Source: Lachnospiraceae bacterium (lineage in GTDB: Bacteria > Bacillota > Clostridia > Lachnospirales > Lachnospiraceae). Taken from it: a stretch of DNA of 10,760 bases. This document shows positions 1-6,848 of the stretch, one piece after another (position 1 is the first letter of the stretch; the number at the start of each line of letters is the position of its first letter). Where the stretch lies: NCBI GenBank assembly GCA_900770785.1, contig CAAGLJ010000134.1, forward strand, positions 1 through 10,760. The letters are read 5' to 3'. The notes beneath the pieces were generated by a model. That model worked only from the letters and a program-made list of their open reading frames with translations. It had not been told where the DNA came from and searched no databases. Position numbers and translations under genes: made by a program.

Positions 1-71
1 ACGGCTGCGATAATCAAAAGTAATTTTGCCATACTAAAGATACGGATTATCCTCTTAATCTATTTTAACAT
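1..71 (-). pseudogene. Start of an unidentified gene running off the left edge, with an in-frame TAG at codon 4
   Basis: Only the first 23 or so codons are in the window, so the product cannot be named. On the minus strand a GGAGG ribosome binding site (83-87) lies 8 nt before an ATG at 71-69. The frame reads Met-Leu-Lys, then TAG at 62-60, and continues openly to the edge as IKRIIRIFSMAKLLLIIAA. This basic then hydrophobic stretch resembles a signal peptide or first membrane helix. An extended -10 promoter stands at the right distance upstream. Either the gene carries a nonsense change (AAG to TAG would restore Lys), or translation starts at the in-frame ATG at 32-30, which has only a poorly placed AGAGG about 18 nt upstream. 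A base error near a contig end is also possible. The frame and signals are seen directly; the broken-gene reading is inference. Confidence 0.45.
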
Positions 72-102
72 ATGTACTTCCTCCAATCTTATTTAATTTT
101 TT

Positions 103-111
103 ATTATAGCA
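103..111 (-). promoter_or_regulatory. Extended -10 promoter for the left-edge gene
   Basis: On the minus strand the bases read TGCTATAAT, a consensus TATAAT with the extended TGn element. No good -35 hexamer lies 16-18 bp upstream, which extended -10 promoters tolerate. Transcription would begin near 96, giving a leader of about 25 nt with the GGAGG site at 83-87 just before the ATG at 71. The same TGCTATAATAAA string occurs upstream of the PLD gene at 3395-3403. Confidence 0.55.
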
Positions 112-533
112 AATCATATCTGTTTCTTTGCTCTTCTGGCAAAAAAAGAATGATTTTTGTCAAATTTGGGAATTTTACTTTACTGCCAATAGTATTTCAC
201 ACGTTTAACAAACTTTCATGTTAAGGTAACTTTTATATTCATCCCATTACAATATCCAGTGCCTTATTTTTCTCACAGTAATAAAATCCATCCCTATAAC
301 CATCCCATAAAATATATGTTTGCCTGTTTTATCCCTTTGACATACACCCTGCTTTCCAGTTTTTCATTCAGGCATCCTCCTGCTGTACCTCAATTTTTTC
401 CCAAAAACTCACTTCTTCTCCAAAGCAAGGCCTATTACTTCCTTATCTACCGCAAGCAGTGTCACAAAGAAAAAGGGAATTTTATTATCATTGCAAGTCA
501 GAATTTCCCAGCCGGCTCTTTAGAACAGACTGA
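112..533. other. Gene-free interval of about 420 bp, AT-rich
   Basis: No convincing gene or RNA was seen on either strand. A plus-strand open frame (259-537) has no ribosome binding site and a composition typical of chance frames. On the minus strand a perfect AGGAGG (376-381) precedes a 12-codon ORF at 367-329, and the frame stays open after its TAA down to 239. This may be the remnant of a small gene or chance. No strong terminator follows the gene ending at 534; only an 8-bp palindrome AGCCGGCT was noticed, with no T-run behind it. Confidence 0.5.
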
Positions 534-1097
534 CTAAGCAATAATTTCTCCCTCCCCCCGGTATGTTCCAAAGAGCACGAAAAAATCCTCTGTTTTCCTC
601 AGGTTCCCAAACGTTTCACTTTCCAGGATTTTGGGAAGCATATCCTGACAAAGCCGACAAACAGCCGCTTCATAATACTCTGAACAGTGGTTACGAATCA
701 ATTCTTCTTCGTACCGGCATAATCTTGGAAATTTTCCCCTTATCTGCTTGAGGATCATCTCCACGTCTTCCTCCAACAAGCTGAAAAAAAGTTCTGGCTT
801 CCAATCCATCTCTACAGCCTCCTCATCCAGATAAAACTCTTCTCCAAAAAGCACCAGACGATGCTCATAGGTTCGATTATGTGCGCTGGTAAAAAGATAG
901 TGGATTCCCAGGCCAGCTGCCGGTTTCTTCCTGTCCCACTTCTGCCAAAGGTGTGCAAAGGCTTCTCTTACCCTATTTTGCACTTCACTCTTTCGGTAAT
1001 AATCCTGCAAAATGGCTATCTGCTTTTTAAATAATTCTTTCTCCAGCCTGTCTGCTTCCTGCAGCAATTTATCTTTACGTTCCAAAATATAAGTCAA
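534..1097 (-). CDS. Hypothetical protein, 187 aa, next to a contractile-injection hub remnant
   Basis: I do not recognise the family. The start used is TTG at 1097-1095, backed by a GGGGGGAG stretch (1106-1113) 8 nt upstream. The N-terminal 40 residues are highly charged and probably helical or coiled-coil (Glu/Lys/Leu-rich). The middle holds aromatic-rich strands around residues 64-90, and the C-terminal third has four cysteines (127, 138, 147, 150). There is no signal peptide or membrane segment, so it should be cytoplasmic. It lies downstream of the truncated hub gene in the same direction and may be an accessory part of that locus; this is inference from position only. An 18-codon ORF with a better start (1150-1094) overlaps the TTG by 4 nt. 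A one-base insertion in the intervening G6 or A6 tract would fuse the two into about 205 residues, so the native N-terminus may be out of frame here. Confidence 0.6.
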   Translation of the reverse strand: MTYILERKDKLLQEADRLEKELFKKQIAILQDYYRKSEVQNRVREAFAHLWQKWDRKKPAAGLGIHYLFTSAHNRTYEHRLVLFGEEFYLDEEAVEMDWKPELFFSLLEEDVEMILKQIRGKFPRLCRYEEELIRNHCSEYYEAAVCRLCQDMLPKILESETFGNLRKTEDFFVLFGTYRGEGEIIA

Positions 1098-1150
1098 CGT
1101 TTTTTCTCCCCCCTTCCCGTAGTCTGTTTAATCCATTTTGCTCTGTTCAT
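1094..1150 (-). CDS. 18-codon ORF, leader peptide or frameshifted N-terminus of the next gene
   Basis: On the minus strand AAGGAAG (1158-1164) lies 7 nt before an ATG at 1150-1148. The frame encodes MNRAKWIKQTTGRGEKKR and stops at TGA (1096-1094), which overlaps the TTG start of the 187-residue gene as TTGA. This could be a translationally coupled leader. More likely, in my view, it is the true N-terminus of the downstream protein, put out of frame by loss of one base in the G6 (1108-1113) or A6 tract just before the stop. The start signals here are better than those of the TTG. The peptide is basic and has no recognisable domain. Confidence 0.4.
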   Translation of the reverse strand: MNRAKWIKQTTGRGEKKR

Positions 1151-1176
1151 ATCGCATCTTCCTTAAAATAACAAGT

Positions 1177-1777
1177 TTATTGAGAAAAACTATAATCTGC
1201 AATAATTCCGTAATAATTCCGTATACCTATAACATCTTTTTCCTGATACTGACCGTTGTCATAGGAAAATACCACTATCCATTCGTTTTATCCACTCCCA
1301 GTCTGTTTCCTCCAGCTGGTAGGCTGGTGTTTCCAGAACCCGGTTTCGGGCATGAAAACCAAGTATGGCACCCGGTGTCTCTTTCAGAACTTTTCGCATA
1401 CTCTCTTCATAAGTCATTTCGGTATCCTGGAGGCTCCTGCTTTTCTTTTCCTGATCCAGCTTAATGGTGGCAGATATTCCATAAAGCTCCACTGCCGCTT
1501 TCTGTCCTTCATGAGTAATTTTAATTTCGTCAATGAGGCCACAGAAAAGAAGCTCCTGATCTGCATATAATTTTAACGTACTATTCTCCAGACCGCCAAA
1601 AATCACTTCTCCATCATTTTCTTCAGCTACGCTTCCCTGTAGGGCGAGCTTTCCATGTTCCCCTCTTCGTATATTCAGCTGAAGTATATCCACACTTTCG
1701 ATTGGCAGCTCTGATTCTATTCTGATTTGTCCCTGTGCATACATCCCTTTTACCTTCTTTATAACATAACCCTTCAC
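1177..1777 (-). pseudogene. Truncated VgrG/phage late-control-D type hub of a contractile injection system
   Basis: The first open frame (1777-1259, 172 codons) encodes the N-terminal half of a gpD/VgrG-like hub, the trimeric piece at the tip of phage tails, type VI systems and related contractile injectors. Family-typical parts are visible: the early beta-rich region with a Gly-rich turn, the segment KSRSLQDTEMTYEE (residues 112-125) and ETDWEWIKRM (157-166). Homologues run on for hundreds of residues after that last motif, but here the frame ends six residues later (DSGIFL, TGA). A second frame, shifted by one, continues from about 1281 to TAA at 1177-1179 and encodes VVFSYDNGQYQEKDVIGIRN and more, which looks like real coding sequence. 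An internal deletion plus frameshift explains both pieces. The start at 1777 is GTG with a poor ribosome binding site; Met12 (1744) after AAGAAGGT is an alternative. A promoter lies at 1809-1836. Family recognition is from motif memory, not a search. Confidence 0.65.
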
Positions 1778-1808
1778 TCTTTTTTGATAATAGTGTTTAT
1801 ATATGAAA

Positions 1809-1836
1809 ATTATACATTAATTTATTGAAATCACAA
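1809..1836 (-). promoter_or_regulatory. Sigma-A-like promoter of the hub remnant
   Basis: On the minus strand TTGTGA (1836-1831) and a perfect TATAAT (1814-1809) are separated by 16 bp. Transcription would start near 1802, about 25 nt before the GTG at 1777. The region is very AT-rich, so chance matches are a concern, but placement fits. Confidence 0.45.
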
Positions 1837-1930
1837 TATTTTTCGTATAAATAATGTATTTTTATGCATAATTTACAGTTTTTTTATTTAATACACCTTT
1901 TTACATCTATGTTTTAATGGATTTTACACA

Positions 1931-1982
1931 AAAAAAAGAGTACCGCTCATAGCTTAAACAGCTATTTTGCGATACTCTTTTT
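1931..1982 (-). terminator. Intrinsic terminator after the PLD-family gene
   Basis: A 14-bp stem pairs 1933-1946 with 1969-1982. Inside it is a second 6-bp stem (1949-1954 with 1960-1965) around a 5-nt loop. Read on the minus strand, the single non-Watson-Crick position is a U-G wobble and the 3' arm ends in seven U residues (1937-1931). On the plus strand the same position is a C-A mismatch, so the structure favours minus-strand transcription. It begins 5 nt after the stop codon of the gene ending at 1987. Confidence 0.85.
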
Positions 1983-1986
1983 ATAT

Positions 1987-3270
1987 TTATAAATAATGTC
2001 GTATAGGCTTTAATACCGGACGCAGTAAATGATAGGTAGCCTTTCTTCTTCTGGAAATACGGGCTTTTTGGTAACGCTCACCCTGCTTCTGCGTTCCATC
2101 CGGCATAATATGATTGCTGACCTCCATATCCTTTGCTACTACCTCCCGCAGCTGTCGGTTCAGCTCTTTGCTCCTGATGACCAGCATCAGCTCCGTATCA
2201 TGATAGGTACTTCGCATATCAAAGTTGAAGGAGCCTACTATACTGATATCATTATCTATCAGTACGGTTTTTCGATGTACTGACTGCCCTCCATGATACT
2301 CATATACCTCCATGCCCATCTTCAAAATTCTGGGTCTTTCATTCAGATAGTCTACGCAGCCAGCCAGATTTGCACCGTTTTCCACACCATTAGTCATCAT
2401 CTGTACCTGTTTTCCATTTCTGCATAGCCAGGATAATTCCTCATACATCCGCTCGTCGCAGATAAAATAAGGAGTATTGATAAAAATGCGCTGCCCCTTA
2501 TTCATAAACCGACTAAGTCCATCCCAAAGCTTGGGTTCCTTATGTCGTGCCTCCACAGGGTTGGAAAGAAGCTGCATACTTTCAACCTCCATAGTCTCCT
2601 GCATCCAGTTAATCTGCCAAAAGGCCTCCGGATACTTCTTCTGCAGCAGCTGATAATGCTTTCGCAGCTTCTCTTCGCCCCTTTCCCACACTTCTTCCTT
2701 CATCGTTCTGGTAAAAATTCCATTTGTAGGCAAAGACCAGATACGTTCAAAATAATCCCTCAGCTGGCAAAGAGAGGTTCCCTCCTGCTCACGCTCATAA
2801 ACCAGAATATCCCTGTCTACGTTATACTTATCCCGAAAATTTCCCAAAAACAAATCGTTGCTGTTTCTTCCACCCAGAATATACAGATAGTTATCTGCAA
2901 TCAGATATTTATCATGCATGCGATAACTGGCTGCTTTTCGGTTTTTCATGGTAAGGGGATTATAAAATCTTACTTCCACATTTTCAGCATTAGCCAGCAC
3001 CATAAAGCAGTCATTTTTCTTCTGATGCAGCCTTCCGCTTATTCCGTCAATAAGAATTCGGATTTTCACTCCTCTCTCAGCTGCATGAAGCAATGCTGCC
3101 ATCAAGGCTCTTCCGCTGAGATCATCCTCTGTATCAAAGGTAACAAAAACCAGCTCCTTTTTTGCGGCTTCTATCACTCTAAGCCGCCAGATTAGGGCAT
3201 CCAGATTGTTGTCGATGCACAAAATCTTCTCCTTTAACATTTCCCCCTCAGATTTACTCATCGTCTTCAT
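1987..3270 (-). CDS. Phospholipase D-superfamily protein, ClsC-like cardiolipin synthase
   Basis: A 427-residue protein with two HKD motifs, the signature of phospholipase D-type enzymes. The first is His119-x-Lys121-x4-Asp126, followed by GGRN (133-136). The second is His332-x-Lys334-x4-Asp339, followed by GSFNFD (346-351). The GGRN form of the first motif and the lack of N-terminal membrane helices resemble ClsC (YmdC), which makes cardiolipin from phosphatidylglycerol and a second phospholipid at the membrane. Other phosphatidyltransferase or PLD activities cannot be excluded. I chose the ATG at 3270 (GGGG 7 nt upstream). A TTG at 3303 would add 11 residues, but it directly abuts a TATAAT (3300-3295) and has no good ribosome binding site. 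The gene is monocistronic: it has its own candidate promoter and a strong terminator. All catalytic residues are present, so it should be active. Confidence 0.85.
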   Translation of the reverse strand: MKTMSKSEGEMLKEKILCIDNNLDALIWRLRVIEAAKKELVFVTFDTEDDLSGRALMAALLHAAERGVKIRILIDGISGRLHQKKNDCFMVLANAENVEVRFYNPLTMKNRKAASYRMHDKYLIADNYLYILGGRNSNDLFLGNFRDKYNVDRDILVYEREQEGTSLCQLRDYFERIWSLPTNGIFTRTMKEEVWERGEEKLRKHYQLLQKKYPEAFWQINWMQETMEVESMQLLSNPVEARHKEPKLWDGLSRFMNKGQRIFINTPYFICDERMYEELSWLCRNGKQVQMMTNGVENGANLAGCVDYLNERPRILKMGMEVYEYHGGQSVHRKTVLIDNDISIVGSFNFDMRSTYHDTELMLVIRSKELNRQLREVVAKDMEVSNHIMPDGTQKQGERYQKARISRRRKATYHLLRPVLKPIRHYL

Positions 3271-3394
3271 GTCAGCACCCCGTTTCTCTGTAATATTATA
3301 CAAATTTTCACTTCATCTGTATCTTATTTAACCCTTCGGACTCCGTTTGTTCCTCTGTATTCAAATTAATCTGCTGGCTTTATTTCTCTTCTTT

Positions 3395-3403
3395 ATTATA
3401 GCA
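3395..3403 (-). promoter_or_regulatory. Extended -10 promoter for the PLD-family gene
   Basis: Minus-strand TGCTATAAT, the extended -10 consensus, without a recognisable -35. It would give a leader of about 120 nt before the ATG at 3270. A second TATAAT at 3295-3300 lies closer to the start and could act as an alternative -10; its upstream GATACA is a poor -35. The leader holds no structure that I recognise as a riboswitch. Confidence 0.45.
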
Positions 3404-3405
3404 CC

Positions 3406-3430
3406 AAAAAATAAAAAATGAAATTTTTTA
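3406..3430 (-). terminator. Weak A/T-only hairpin after the ABC operon
   Basis: Minus-strand TAAAAAAT (3430-3423) pairs with ATTTTTTA (3419-3412) around a 3-nt loop and is followed by six T residues (3411-3406). With no G-C pairs the stem is weak. It is the only terminator-like element in the roughly 150-bp spacer after the last ATPase gene. Some read-through into the PLD gene would be expected. Confidence 0.25.
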
Positions 3431-3458
3431 GAGAAATATTATAATATTGGCAAATTTT

Positions 3459-4208
3459 TTAATTATCTTCCCCAAGTATCTCTGCTGCCTCCAGAAGCCG
3501 CTTCGTATACTCATGTTTCGGTTGAAAATAAACCTCCTCGGTCTTTCCCTGCTCCACAATTTCTCCCTTTTCCATAATCATCACCCGGTCACAAAGCTGG
3601 TAAACTACCCGTAAATCATGGGAAATAAAAAGAATGGACAGGCTCATTTCCCGCTTTAATTTTAACAGCAGCTCCAATACCTGTCTTTGGATAGTCACGT
3701 CCAGAGCCGACACCGGCTCGTCTGCCAGAACCAGCCCGGGGTGCAGCATCAAAGCAGCCGCAATGCACACTCTTTGCCGCTGTCCGCCGGAAAGCTGATG
3801 GGGATAATGCTCCATATATTTTTCCTCCAGTCCCACCCTGTTCAGCATTTCCACTGCCTTTTCGTAGCGCTCATGGGCACTGTCCCGGGTCAGATTCCGC
3901 AGAGGCTCCTGTAAAATCCAGCCAATCTTTTTAGAAGGGTTAAGGGAACCATAGGGGTCCTGAAAAATCATCTGAGGATGCTCGTCGGTACAGGAAATCT
4001 CCCCATCGTAGTCCTTAATCATGGAAAGAATGGTTTTCGCCAGAGTAGATTTTCCGCATCCGCTTTCTCCTACAAGTCCCAGAATTTCTCCCTGCTCCAT
4101 TTCAAAAGAGATATCCTTCAATATCTGAACCCGCTCTTTTTTGGACTTTCCCAGCTTTACGGCCTTATAATATGCATTTACACCTGATACCGTTAATATT
4201 CTGCTCAT
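3459..4208 (-). CDS. ABC transporter ATP-binding protein, OppF/NikE-like
   Basis: A 249-residue ATPase, the second of two nucleotide-binding subunits of a peptide/nickel-type importer, acting on the inner face of the membrane. Visible motifs: Walker A GESGCGKST (47-55), Q-loop Gln83 in IFQDPYGSLNP, signature LSGGQRQR (139-146), Walker B LVLADEP (159-165) and H-loop His197. The FQDPYGSLNP Q-loop is typical of OppF/DppF/NikE subunits. The protein stops soon after the H-loop region and lacks the C-terminal oligopeptide-type extension of long OppF proteins, so its length fits NikE (about 250-270) better. Its ATG overlaps the stop of the upstream ATPase gene as ATGA (4208-4205), pointing to translational coupling. 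Last gene of the operon. Substrate not determinable from this subunit. Confidence 0.92.
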   Translation of the reverse strand: MSRILTVSGVNAYYKAVKLGKSKKERVQILKDISFEMEQGEILGLVGESGCGKSTLAKTILSMIKDYDGEISCTDEHPQMIFQDPYGSLNPSKKIGWILQEPLRNLTRDSAHERYEKAVEMLNRVGLEEKYMEHYPHQLSGGQRQRVCIAAALMLHPGLVLADEPVSALDVTIQRQVLELLLKLKREMSLSILFISHDLRVVYQLCDRVMIMEKGEIVEQGKTEEVYFQPKHEYTKRLLEAAEILGEDN

Positions 4209-5014
4209 AGCCTCTCCCGCATACTCTTCCCCCGTTCACACCTGGGTATTGCTTCCACCAGAAGTTTGGTATATTCTTCCTTCGGCTGATGGAAAATTTC
4301 TTCCACCAGTCCCCTTTCCACCACCTTGCCGGACTGCATCACGATAACCTTCCCACAAAGGCTTCTTACCAGACTCAAATCATGAGAAATAAATAAAACA
4401 GCCGTTTTTTCCGTTTGATTCAGCCGCTTGAGTAATTTTACGATCTGAGCCTGTATGGTCACATCCAAAGCCGTAGTAGGCTCGTCAGCAATCAGAATTC
4501 TGGGGCTGCAGATCATGGCCGAGGCAATCATCACTCTCTGCCTCATTCCTCCCGACAATTCATTCGGATACTGCTCATATACCCTCTCAGGATTCTTAAG
4601 CTCCACCTTCTCAAGCATAGCCAGAACCTGCCTTTTTATCTCTTCCTTTCCCAGATTGGTGTGGATTCTCAGGCTTTCTCCTACCTGCCAGCCAATTTTT
4701 TTTACCGGATTTAAGCTGGTCATAGGCTCCTGAAAAATGACACTTATGTCCTTCCCCTGTATTGCACGAAGCTCCGAACGGGGACAGGTCAACAGATTTT
4801 TTCCTGCAAACAGAATTTCTCCCGTTTTTTTCATATCATGCCGGCTCAATAAGCCGGCAATGGCGTGGGCCGTCATGCTTTTACCGGAGCCGGACTCTCC
4901 TACTATTCCCAGGATTTCTCCCTCCTCCAGGGTCAAATCCACATCAAAGACTACGGTTTGGGGATGAAGCTGGTCATGAAACTGTATATTTAATTTTTTC
5001 ACCTCTAAGAGCAT
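4205..5014 (-). CDS. ABC transporter ATP-binding protein, OppD/NikD-like
   Basis: A 269-residue ATPase that pairs with the next one to power the importer. Motifs: Walker A GESGSGKSM (39-47), Q-loop Gln95 in IFQEPMTSLNP, signature LSGGMRQR (153-160), Walker B ILIADEP (173-179), D-loop ALD and H-loop His211. The FQEPMTSLNP and LSGGMRQR forms are typical of OppD/DppD/NikD subunits. As in its partner, the long C-terminal oligopeptide extension is missing. The start ATG (5014) follows AAGGAGG (5026-5020) by 5 nt, and that site overlaps the stop codon of the upstream permease gene, so the two genes are only 10 nt apart. The C-terminal tail is basic (RCERGKSMRERL). Confidence 0.93.
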   Translation of the reverse strand: MLLEVKKLNIQFHDQLHPQTVVFDVDLTLEEGEILGIVGESGSGKSMTAHAIAGLLSRHDMKKTGEILFAGKNLLTCPRSELRAIQGKDISVIFQEPMTSLNPVKKIGWQVGESLRIHTNLGKEEIKRQVLAMLEKVELKNPERVYEQYPNELSGGMRQRVMIASAMICSPRILIADEPTTALDVTIQAQIVKLLKRLNQTEKTAVLFISHDLSLVRSLCGKVIVMQSGKVVERGLVEEIFHQPKEEYTKLLVEAIPRCERGKSMRERL

Positions 5015-5024
5015 TCTGTCCTCC

Positions 5025-5879
5025 TTACGCCTTCTGTAAGCCTTCTGCCATCAGGCTGAAGCCCAGAATCATCAGAATCATCATTATACCCGTTCCCAGA
5101 GCATACCAGGGAGCGGAGAAAAGATAAGTCTGGGCGGAGGAAAGCATCTCTCCCAGACTGGGATCCGGAGGCTTTACTCCTATCCCCAAATAGGTCAGTC
5201 CCGCCTCTGCAAGCACCGCATTATTAAAGCCAATCATAACGGATGCCAGCAATACTCTTCTGATATTGGGTAAAATATGCACAAACATGATACGAAGATG
5301 GGATGCCCCTGCCAGTCTTGCACTTTTTACATAGTCCCTGTCCCGGTTACGCATATATTCACTGCGGACGATCCTGGAAAAGCTGGGAATAAAGGCAATT
5401 CCCAGAGCCACGATTACCTGATATTTTCCGCTGCCCAAGAGGCTCACAAAAACCAGAGCCAGAAGAAGGCTTGGGAAGGCAAATAAAGCATCCATAATCC
5501 GCATCAGCACCTCGTCCACAAAGCCCCCAAAATATCCTGTAAAGGCACCGATAACCAGACCGAAAAAGGTTCCAATCATTACCGTTGCCCCGGCTACAAC
5601 CAGCGTAGTTCCACAGCCCTTCATCACCCGGCTGAAAATATCTCTTCCAAAATTATCACAGCCCATAATATGGTTGCGGGATATCCCGGTAAGTTTCAGG
5701 GAGGCATCCATTGCCTCCGGGTCATAGGGAGTATAAAAAAAGCCAATCAAAGTAAGAACAAGAATCATCCCGGTAAGCACACAGCCTATGGCGAAGGTAT
5801 AATTCTTCTTCTTTTTGACAGGCCTATTATTTTCTGTATTATCAATCCATTTTATAAACATTTTTCTCTTCTCACCCAT
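5025..5879 (-). CDS. ABC transporter permease, DppC/OppC/NikC-like
   Basis: Membrane subunit of the importer, about 284 residues with six hydrophobic segments. The cytoplasmic coupling (EAA) motif begins at about residue 182 (DYVKSARLAGASHLRI), which docks on the ATPases. The segment HIMGCDNFGRDIFSR before the second helix is typical of the C-type permease of this family. The protein ends in MAEGLQKA and lacks the DALDPR tail common in relatives, a small shortening unlikely to matter. The start is uncertain. ATG at 5879 overlaps the upstream stop by 8 bp but has GGGGAGG immediately against it with no spacer. ATG at 5861 (278 residues) has only a weak GGTGA 10 nt upstream. Longer starts (up to 5948) lie inside the upstream permease and have no ribosome binding site. 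Translation is probably coupled to the upstream gene. Confidence 0.9.
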   Translation of the reverse strand: MGEKRKMFIKWIDNTENNRPVKKKKNYTFAIGCVLTGMILVLTLIGFFYTPYDPEAMDASLKLTGISRNHIMGCDNFGRDIFSRVMKGCGTTLVVAGATVMIGTFFGLVIGAFTGYFGGFVDEVLMRIMDALFAFPSLLLALVFVSLLGSGKYQVIVALGIAFIPSFSRIVRSEYMRNRDRDYVKSARLAGASHLRIMFVHILPNIRRVLLASVMIGFNNAVLAEAGLTYLGIGVKPPDPSLGEMLSSAQTYLFSAPWYALGTGIMMILMILGFSLMAEGLQKA

Positions 5880-6819
5880 CCTCCCCACTGATTCTGGGAT
5901 CCAGTCTGCGGCAAAGGATATCCGACAGCAGATTAACCATAACCACAATAACTGCCAGAAGAATAATAATCGCTTCTACAACAGGGTAGTCTCTGTTGGA
6001 AATTGAGGTAATTAAAATTCTGCCCAGACCCGGAATGGAAAACACCTGTTCCACGATTACGCTTCCGGCCACCATATCCGTCAGGGTCATGGCAAGGAAG
6101 GTGACTACAGGAATCATGGCATTTTTCAACATATGAAAATACAGTACAGCATTTTTGCTGTTTCCCTTACTGTAAGCAGTACGAACATAGTCCTTTTTTG
6201 CCTCATCAATAAGGGCACTTCGCAAAAGCTTCACCGTCATGGCCATTTTGGGGATGGCAATGGCTGCTGCCGGAAAAAATAAATATCTCAGGAATCTGCT
6301 CACGCTGACATCATAGGACACAAAGGCTCCTGGCTGAAACCATTTTAACAGCAGGCCAAAAAAATACGTAATCAATATACCGGCAAAGAAGGGGGGAACA
6401 GCCATAATAATCTGATTTACCACCAGAATGATGCGGTCCAGCCATCCGCCTTCATGCTTTGCCGTATAAATTCCAAGAGGAATAGAGCCAATGACCAAAA
6501 GGAGGAAAGCCATGATGGTCAGGCTTAAGGTAATGGGAAGCTTATCCAGTACCATAGCCGAAACCGGTGTATGATAGCTGTAGGAGGTTCCGAAATCTCC
6601 CCTGATGGCCTGAACAAGCCATGTTCCATACCGCTCCAAAAAAGGTCTGTTCAGCCCCATTTCCTCCCGAAGTGCCTCCAGCCGTTCGAAAGTAGCCTGT
6701 ATCCCCAGCTTGGACACTGCCGGATCTCCCGGAATGACCGTAAAGGCCAAAAAGACCAAAAAGGACACGATCAGTAAGGTAATCAACATACTGACTATTT
6801 TTTTTACCCAATACTTCAT
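5872..6819 (-). CDS. ABC transporter permease, DppB/OppB/NikB-like
   Basis: A 315-residue membrane subunit of full family length. It has an N-terminal helix (residues about 9-29) followed by the typical IPGDP (29-33), a periplasm-side equivalent loop with RGDFGTSY (73-80), and five further helices. The EAA coupling motif starts at residue 210 (DYVRTAYSKGNS). The sequence SVIVEQVFSIPGLGRI (253-268) is characteristic of the B-type permeases, and the protein ends with RRLDPRISGEDG, close to the usual LDPR ending. AAGGAG (6832-6827) lies 7 nt before the ATG at 6819. The gene lies 29 nt after the binding-protein gene. It forms the channel together with the C-type permease. Peptide, nickel or other small solute remains open. 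Confidence 0.93.
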   Translation of the reverse strand: MKYWVKKIVSMLITLLIVSFLVFLAFTVIPGDPAVSKLGIQATFERLEALREEMGLNRPFLERYGTWLVQAIRGDFGTSYSYHTPVSAMVLDKLPITLSLTIMAFLLLVIGSIPLGIYTAKHEGGWLDRIILVVNQIIMAVPPFFAGILITYFFGLLLKWFQPGAFVSYDVSVSRFLRYLFFPAAAIAIPKMAMTVKLLRSALIDEAKKDYVRTAYSKGNSKNAVLYFHMLKNAMIPVVTFLAMTLTDMVAGSVIVEQVFSIPGLGRILITSISNRDYPVVEAIIILLAVIVVMVNLLSDILCRRLDPRISGEDG

Positions 6820-6848
6820 CTGCCCTCTCCTTCTCTTTCAGCTCGTTC

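Noticed and set aside
259..537. Plus-strand open frame of 92 codons
   Set aside because: It has no ribosome binding site, starts with GTG and has no recognisable motif. It lies in an AT-rich spacer with every supported gene on the other strand.
1094..1115. Programmed -1 frameshift site
   Set aside because: In-frame codons are GAG AAA AAA CGT, so the heptamer is G AAA AAA rather than the efficient A AAA AAG or A AAA AAC, and no clear downstream stem was found. A simple indel is more likely.
2542..3195. Plus-strand open frame of 217 codons
   Set aside because: It lies entirely opposite the PLD gene, whose two HKD motifs prove the minus-strand frame. The translation is an antisense shadow.
3271..3303. 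Longer TTG start for the PLD-family gene
   Set aside because: The TTG touches a TATAAT hexamer and has no ribosome binding site. The ATG at 3270 has GGGG at 7 nt.
3435..3448. 14-bp A/T palindrome AATATTATAATATT as an operator
   Set aside because: It is perfect, but in a spacer of nearly pure A/T. Such palindromes arise easily by chance, and no regulator or second copy supports it.
5880..5948. Longer start for the C-type permease, inside the upstream permease gene
   Set aside because: It would overlap the B-type permease by 77 bp without any ribosome binding site, and the added residues do not look like a permease N-terminus.
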